A stretch of 64,000 nucleotides of DNA, from assembly GCA_024642335.1 (NCBI GenBank), contig JAHEBH010000008.1, forward strand, positions 1 through 64,000, written 5' to 3'. The notes below the pieces were generated by a model. That model searched no databases and was not told the origin of the DNA. It saw only the letters and a program-made list of their open reading frames with translations. The translations under genes were made by a program, and so were the position numbers. Every line of letters starts with the position of its first letter. The first letter of the stretch is position 1. This DNA is from Erythrobacter sp. (GTDB taxonomy: Bacteria > Pseudomonadota > Alphaproteobacteria > Sphingomonadales > Sphingomonadaceae). This document shows positions 59,926-64,000 of the stretch, piece by piece.

Positions 59926-60025
59926 CGGGCCGAAGGCCCGCAAGGGCGACTGCCCGCCCCGCAGCGGGGGCAGCTTGCCTGCCCGTCTAGCGAGGACGCG
60001 CACCCGGATGGGTGCGCGAAAGTCA
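59926..60025. repeat. Repeat related to the 58002-58110 element
   Basis: CGGGCCGAAGGCCCGCAAGGGCGAC, a C/G-rich middle, then GAGGACGCGCACCCGGATGGGTGCGCGAAA. The order and wording parallel 58002-58110 (CGGGCCACAAGGCCCGCAAGGCCGAC ... GAGGACGC ... GCGAAA) in the same orientation. The inner stems differ in sequence but stay self-complementary. It fills the gap between the NDUFA12 and DUF192 genes. Confidence 0.6.
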
Positions 60026-60030
60026 GACAA

Positions 60031-60540
60031 TCAATCCTCCCATTCCACCTGTGCGCCGGGAGTGAAGCCCAGTTCCTCCAGCCGCCCGCCGTTGATCTCC
60101 AGCACGGCATTGGTCAGACCCGCCGATGGCAGCGAATCCAGCGAATAGGGCGTGGTCATGGGATAATAGTTGAGTATCCGGTTGTCCGTGCCGATGAAGA
60201 TGATGTCCAGCGGGATGACGGTGTTGCGCATCCAGAAAGATGCCTGCTGTCCAGGTCGGCCGACAAATATCATGCCTTCATCAGCGCCCATGACGGTGCG
60301 GAACATCAGACCGCGCGACCATTCCTCGCGGCTGCGCGCCACTTCCACCTGCAGGACGTGCCGCTTGCCATCCTGCACGATCGTGAGCGGGATGACCTCA
60401 AGGCCGGACTCTGGGTGCACTGCGCCTGCCGGCATGCTCTCCCGTGCCGGTTGTTCGCTGGCGACCTGGGTCGAACAGGCGGCCATGGCGCAACAGGCCG
60501 CGAGCACCATGGCCCGCATCAAGTCAATTCGTCCTGCCAT
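60031..60540 (-). CDS. DUF192-family exported protein
   Basis: 169 residues from the ATG at 60540 (an ATG at 60519 is possible). A hydrophobic N-terminus with VLAACCAMAAC suggests a lipoprotein. The domain has VEVARSREEWSRGLMFRTVMGADEGMIFV, ASFWMRNTVIPLDIIFIG, LNYYPMTTPYS and LEINGGRLEELGFTPGAQV, all DUF192 hallmarks. The family is widespread with no settled function. Its start overlaps the recX end. Confidence 0.88.
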   Translation of the reverse strand: MAGRIDLMRAMVLAACCAMAACSTQVASEQPARESMPAGAVHPESGLEVIPLTIVQDGKRHVLQVEVARSREEWSRGLMFRTVMGADEGMIFVGRPGQQASFWMRNTVIPLDIIFIGTDNRILNYYPMTTPYSLDSLPSAGLTNAVLEINGGRLEELGFTPGAQVEWED

Positions 60541-61126
60541 TTGTCTCATCATCCAGTTCATAGGCCCATTGTTCGGCCGATTCCTCGCTCGCGGCATCCA
60601 CCATTTCACGCGCGAAGTCGAGCGAATGGCCCGCGCGCAGCATGGCAGCAATTTGCTTCTCACGCCTGTCGCGTTCAAGCTCAATGGCACCAAAGGGACC
60701 GAAGCGGCGCTTTCTTGCCAGAGCGAGCACCGCATGGCGCCTTGCCGCCTCTCCGGGCGCCACCTCCTCGCGCAGTGCAGTGGAAATCCCGTCCTGGCCC
60801 AGCGCCTGGTTCACGCGGCGCAGGCCATACCCGCGCCGCAACAGGCTCGCGCTCCTGGCGCGCGCAAATCCTTCATCGTCGATGTAGCCCAGTTCGGCAT
60901 AGCGCGCGACGAGCGCAGGGATATCGGGCGGCACGGCGCCATCGGCCCAGCCCAACTCGCGCAGCTTCCGCGCCAGATAGCGCTCCAGCTTCGCCGCAGA
61001 GGTCGCATATCGCGCCACATAGGACAGCGCCAGATCACGCAATCGGGCGTCATCAAGGGGCGTTCTGCCCCTCTTCGGCTGCTTTCCCACTTGCCTATTG
61101 TTCACCATTGGCCTTATTCGTGCCAT
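60524..61126 (-). CDS. recX: Regulatory protein RecX
   Basis: 200 residues. LDDARLRDLALSYVARYATSAAKLERYLARKLRE, LVARYAELGYIDDEGFARARSASLLRRGYG and the repeated three-helix units are RecX-like; RecX inhibits RecA filaments. The start may be the ATG at 61126 or 61108; neither has a strong ribosome binding site. It is divergent from the acyl-AMP ligase gene, and recA is not nearby. Confidence 0.88.
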   Translation of the reverse strand: MARIRPMVNNRQVGKQPKRGRTPLDDARLRDLALSYVARYATSAAKLERYLARKLRELGWADGAVPPDIPALVARYAELGYIDDEGFARARSASLLRRGYGLRRVNQALGQDGISTALREEVAPGEAARRHAVLALARKRRFGPFGAIELERDRREKQIAAMLRAGHSLDFAREMVDAASEESAEQWAYELDDETNGRTN

Positions 61127-61238
61127 ACTTCATGACAAATGGGAAAGATTGATACGATGTCGGGACGGACTCGGCATCTTTTTTGTTATGAGGGGGAGCG
61201 CCGAAAGCGCGCAATAATAAAGGGTTGCCTGACTGGCC

Positions 61239-62966
61239 ATGACAGAACTCACACCCACGCCCAACGATTGCCCGCTGCCGCGCATTCGCGCCGATTTCGC
61301 CACGTTCAACGATGCGATCGATTATGCCGCGAAGAGCGCGAAGGGCCTGAACTTCCACGACATGCGCGGCACGCTGGAACGGGTCTATACCTTTTCCGAG
61401 ATGCGCAAGGACGCGCTGGAGATGGCCTATCGTCTGATCGATGCAGGCGTCAAGAAGGGCGATCGCATTGCCCTGATCGCGGAAACCGGGCCCGATTTTG
61501 CGGCGCTGTTCTGCGCCTGCACCTATTCCGGTGCCTGGCCGGTACCACTTCCGCTGCCGACCACGTTTGGCGGCAAGGAAAGCTATATCGACCAGCTCGC
61601 GGTGCAGCTGCAAAGCTCCGACCCGTTGATACTGATCTATCCCCCCGAGATCGCCGACATGGCCAAGGCCGCGGCGGACAAGCAGGGCTGCCAAGGCATC
61701 AGCTGGGACGAGTTTGCAAAGCGACCCGCTCCACAGGCGGAGCTTCCCAAGGCCGACCCGGAAGATATCTGCTACCTGCAATACTCCAGCGGCTCTACCC
61801 GATTCCCGCAAGGCGTGGCGGTGACGCACAAGGCGCTGCTGCATAACCTCTATGGCCATGCCGCCAGCATGGAAGTCGGCACCAACGATCGCGTGGTCAG
61901 CTGGTTGCCCTGGTACCATGACATGGGCCTTGTCGGTTGTTTCCTGTCGCTGATCGCCAACCAGATGAGCGTCGATTACCTCAAGACCGAACATTTCGCC
62001 CGCCGTCCACTCGCCTGGCTGGACCTGATCAGCCGCAACAAGGGCAATACGCTGAGCTATTCGCCCACTTTCGGCTATGATATCTGCGCGCGCCGCATCT
62101 CCAGCCAGAGCCACGTATCCGAGCGTTTCGACCTGTCGCGCTGGCGGCTGGCCGGCAATGGTGCCGACATGATCCGCCCAGACGTGATGCAGAATTTCGT
62201 CAACGCCTTTTCCGAAGCCGGGTTCAAGGCCCATGCATTCACCCCAAGCTACGGCCTGGCCGAGGCAACGCTGGCCGTCACCGTCATGCCGCCGGGCGAA
62301 GGCATCCGTGTCGAGCTGGTCGAGGAAGAGCGCCTGTCAGGCACGCGCCGCGACCTTTCGCGCCCGGCCCGCTATCGCGCCATTGTCAATTGCGGCAAGC
62401 CCCTGCCCGACATGGATGTCGAAATTCGCGGGGAGAAGGGCGAAGCCAGGGGCGATCACCAGATCGGCAAGGTATGGTGCCGCGGGCCGAGCGTGATGCA
62501 TTCCTATTTCCGCAACCAGGAAGCGACCGATGAATGCCTAGTCGACGGATGGCTGGATACAGGCGACATGGGCTACCTGGCCGATGGCTACCTGTTCATC
62601 GTCGGCCGCGCGAAGGACATGATCATCATCAACGGCAAGAACCACTGGCCGCAGGACATCGAATGGGTGGTGGAACAATTGCCGGGCTTCAACCACGGCG
62701 ATATCGCTGCCTTCTCTATCGAGATGGAAAATGGCGAGGAAGCCCCCGCCGTGCTGGTGCATTGCCGCGTTTCCGATCCCGAAGAGAGGCTGAAACTGCG
62801 CGACGACATTGCCGACAAGGTCCGCGCCGTCACGGGCATGAACTGCATTGTCGAACTGGTACCGCCGCGCACGCTGCCGCGCACCAGCTCTGGCAAGCTC
62901 AGTCGCGCCAAGGCAAAGAAGCTGTATCTTTCGGGCGAGATCGAACCGCTCAATCTGGCGGCCTGA
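61239..62966 (+). CDS. Fatty-acyl-AMP ligase (FAAL)
   Basis: 575 residues of the ANL superfamily. The AMP loop YSSGSTRFPQG is at 182-192; WLPWYHDMGLVGCFL, PSYGLAEATLAVTV, DTGDMGYLADGYLFIVGRAKDMIIINGKNHWPQDIE and TSSGKLSRAKAK follow. Family members activate fatty acids as acyl-AMP for transfer to an acyl carrier protein. No carrier protein or polyketide synthase gene is in the window, so its partner lies elsewhere. A lipid-modification role is likely. Confidence 0.9.
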   Translation: MTELTPTPNDCPLPRIRADFATFNDAIDYAAKSAKGLNFHDMRGTLERVYTFSEMRKDALEMAYRLIDAGVKKGDRIALIAETGPDFAALFCACTYSGAWPVPLPLPTTFGGKESYIDQLAVQLQSSDPLILIYPPEIADMAKAAADKQGCQGISWDEFAKRPAPQAELPKADPEDICYLQYSSGSTRFPQGVAVTHKALLHNLYGHAASMEVGTNDRVVSWLPWYHDMGLVGCFLSLIANQMSVDYLKTEHFARRPLAWLDLISRNKGNTLSYSPTFGYDICARRISSQSHVSERFDLSRWRLAGNGADMIRPDVMQNFVNAFSEAGFKAHAFTPSYGLAEATLAVTVMPPGEGIRVELVEEERLSGTRRDLSRPARYRAIVNCGKPLPDMDVEIRGEKGEARGDHQIGKVWCRGPSVMHSYFRNQEATDECLVDGWLDTGDMGYLADGYLFIVGRAKDMIIINGKNHWPQDIEWVVEQLPGFNHGDIAAFSIEMENGEEAPAVLVHCRVSDPEERLKLRDDIADKVRAVTGMNCIVELVPPRTLPRTSSGKLSRAKAKKLYLSGEIEPLNLAA

Positions 62967-62969
62967 TCG

Positions 62970-64000
62970 CTACTCCTCCGGGGTCACCCATGATACGCTG
63001 ACCGGGCCATAACCGGGCCCGCCGGGGGCAAGCTCGGACACTATGCCGCGTTCGCCCAGTGCGGCATTGACGAGCGCGACCGAATCCCTGCGACCTTCCA
63101 GGCGTATTGGCAGGCCGATGCGTTCCGCCGTCCAGGCGACCAGCTTCACCGCCTCCTGCCCTTCGGCAGAGATTGCCTCATCCGCGACGGCTATATCGGG
63201 CAGCGCCATTACTGGCGGGACCAGACGAATATCCCATCCCGGCCCCTGGATTGCGACGATGCGCCTTTCCAGTTCGGAATAGGCGCGCAATGTCGCTCCC
63301 TCGAGCGGGGTTGCCTTGACCGTTGCGCGGTTCCGGTCGCGGTCGACCGTCACCGCAGACACCTCCACGCCCGCAACCAGGGCCAGACGCTCCGACAGGC
63401 GATCGGCCTCTGCCAAGTCTGCCCGCTCCTCTGCCAGTGCAGCAGACAATTGCGCCTCTTCCGCCGCCTGTGCGGTGGTTCCGACGCGATATTGCGTGAT
63501 CACCACTTCGACCGGCTCACCCAGCGCGCGTTCCAGGGCCCGCATTGCCGTACGCTCGGCATCCTCTTCAAGTTCCGGCGTCAGCACGGTCGCGTTGACC
63601 CGGATCGGGTCTGAATCGAAATTGGCCTCGATTTGCGAAAGCCGGGCCCGGTTGTCGAACCCCTGCATCACCAGCGAGTTCATCTGCCTGGTCGCCCGTG
63701 CCTCCTCGGCAATGTCGAGCAGGGACAGGAACAGCGGAATGGCGATCGCCACAAATGTGACCGCAATGATGCCCGATTGCATCCAGGTCTGCTTTTCGGA
63801 AAGATTGGTGCGGAAGCCATAGAGGCGCGCCATGACAGCGGCAGTCAACGCGATGGTCATGAGGTTGGTGAAGAAGAGTCCCAAAGCTCCTGAAAACACC
63901 GTCCAGTTGAAGGTAGCGAGGCCAAAGCCGACGACGGCCAAAGGCGGCATCAAGGCGGTGGCGATGGCCACGCCCACGATCGTGCCTTCCCGACCGCGGA
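62970..64000 (-). CDS. DUF389 membrane protein (TIGR00341-like), 5' end cut by window edge
   Basis: The frame is open to the last base of the window. The visible part opens REGTIVGVAIATALMPPLAVVGFGLA, a DUF389 signature, followed by three membrane segments and a soluble C-terminal half with two repeated OsmY/BON-like units (about 180 residues). The N-terminal membrane segments lie outside. The GTG at 63977 given by the ORF track is internal. The family may be transporters; function is unknown. Convergent with the acyl-AMP ligase, three bases apart. Confidence 0.85.
   Translation of the reverse strand, partial: RGREGTIVGVAIATALMPPLAVVGFGLATFNWTVFSGALGLFFTNLMTIALTAAVMARLYGFRTNLSEKQTWMQSGIIAVTFVAIAIPLFLSLLDIAEEARATRQMNSLVMQGFDNRARLSQIEANFDSDPIRVNATVLTPELEEDAERTAMRALERALGEPVEVVITQYRVGTTAQAAEEAQLSAALAEERADLAEADRLSERLALVAGVEVSAVTVDRDRNRATVKATPLEGATLRAYSELERRIVAIQGPGWDIRLVPPVMALPDIAVADEAISAEGQEAVKLVAWTAERIGLPIRLEGRRDSVALVNAALGERGIVSELAPGGPGYGPVSVSWVTPEE

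Noticed and set aside
1-64000. CRISPR array, prophage, integrase or insertion sequence
   Set aside because: No regularly spaced repeats, transposase, integrase or phage structural gene was recognised; the repeats seen are short REP-like hairpins.

Overview
The window is about 62-63% GC and reads as a chromosomal segment of a sphingomonad alphaproteobacterium, most likely Erythrobacteraceae or close. Reasons: a tRNA-Trp/secE/nusG/rplK/rplA neighbourhood, an aat/DUF2155/NDUFA12 block, a TonB-dependent receptor, many GGAGAG-type ribosome binding sites, GTG/TTG starts, and dispersed inverted repeats of the kind common in this group. No phage, insertion sequence, CRISPR array or plasmid gene was seen.

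About 1-48 kb is an accessory catabolic region that looks built for lignin-derived aromatic compounds. It holds two lignostilbene-dioxygenase-type carotenoid oxygenases, eight single-domain NTF2/SnoaL-like proteins, four paralogues of a two-domain secreted or cytosolic NTF2-like family (DUF8021-like), two quinohemoprotein dehydrogenases, a vanillyl-alcohol-oxidase-type flavoprotein with its own cytochrome c, a tannase/feruloyl-esterase-family hydrolase, a GMC oxidoreductase in an operon with an SDR and a DUF3237 protein, two aldehyde dehydrogenases, a Zn alcohol dehydrogenase, an aromatic-acid MFS transporter and a TonB receptor. At 39-47 kb sits a one-carbon module: a LigM/DesA-type tetrahydrofolate O-demethylase, MetF, FolD, a MetE-like zinc methyltransferase and an IclR regulator, followed by a Baeyer-Villiger-type monooxygenase. 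My reading is dilignol or stilbene cleavage to vanillin-type aldehydes, oxidation to vanillate-type acids, then O-demethylation with recovery of the methyl group through folate. No ring-cleavage dioxygenase is in the window.

Two candidate regulatory circuits are visible. A 12-bp palindrome, TAAC(G/A)NN(C/T)GTTA, occurs once in each of four divergent promoter regions (16.8, 22.1, 26.1 and 36.3 kb), including that of a MarR-family gene, which makes that MarR protein the obvious candidate regulator of the whole region. A second motif, ATTTC-N8-GAA, lies upstream of the MetE-like/IclR operon and between metF and the ligM operon, and is a candidate IclR operator.

From 47 to 64 kb the content is largely housekeeping: a GH2 glycosidase, ribosomal proteins L1 and L11, a CPBP protease, NusG, SecE, an AGCS symporter, tRNA-Trp, Aat, DUF2155, NDUFA12, DUF192, RecX, a fatty-acyl-AMP ligase and a DUF389 membrane protein cut by the right edge. 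A large CEMIP/TMEM2-like G8-domain protein sits between nusG and rplK, flanked by two copies of a small hairpin repeat, and splits an otherwise classical operon.
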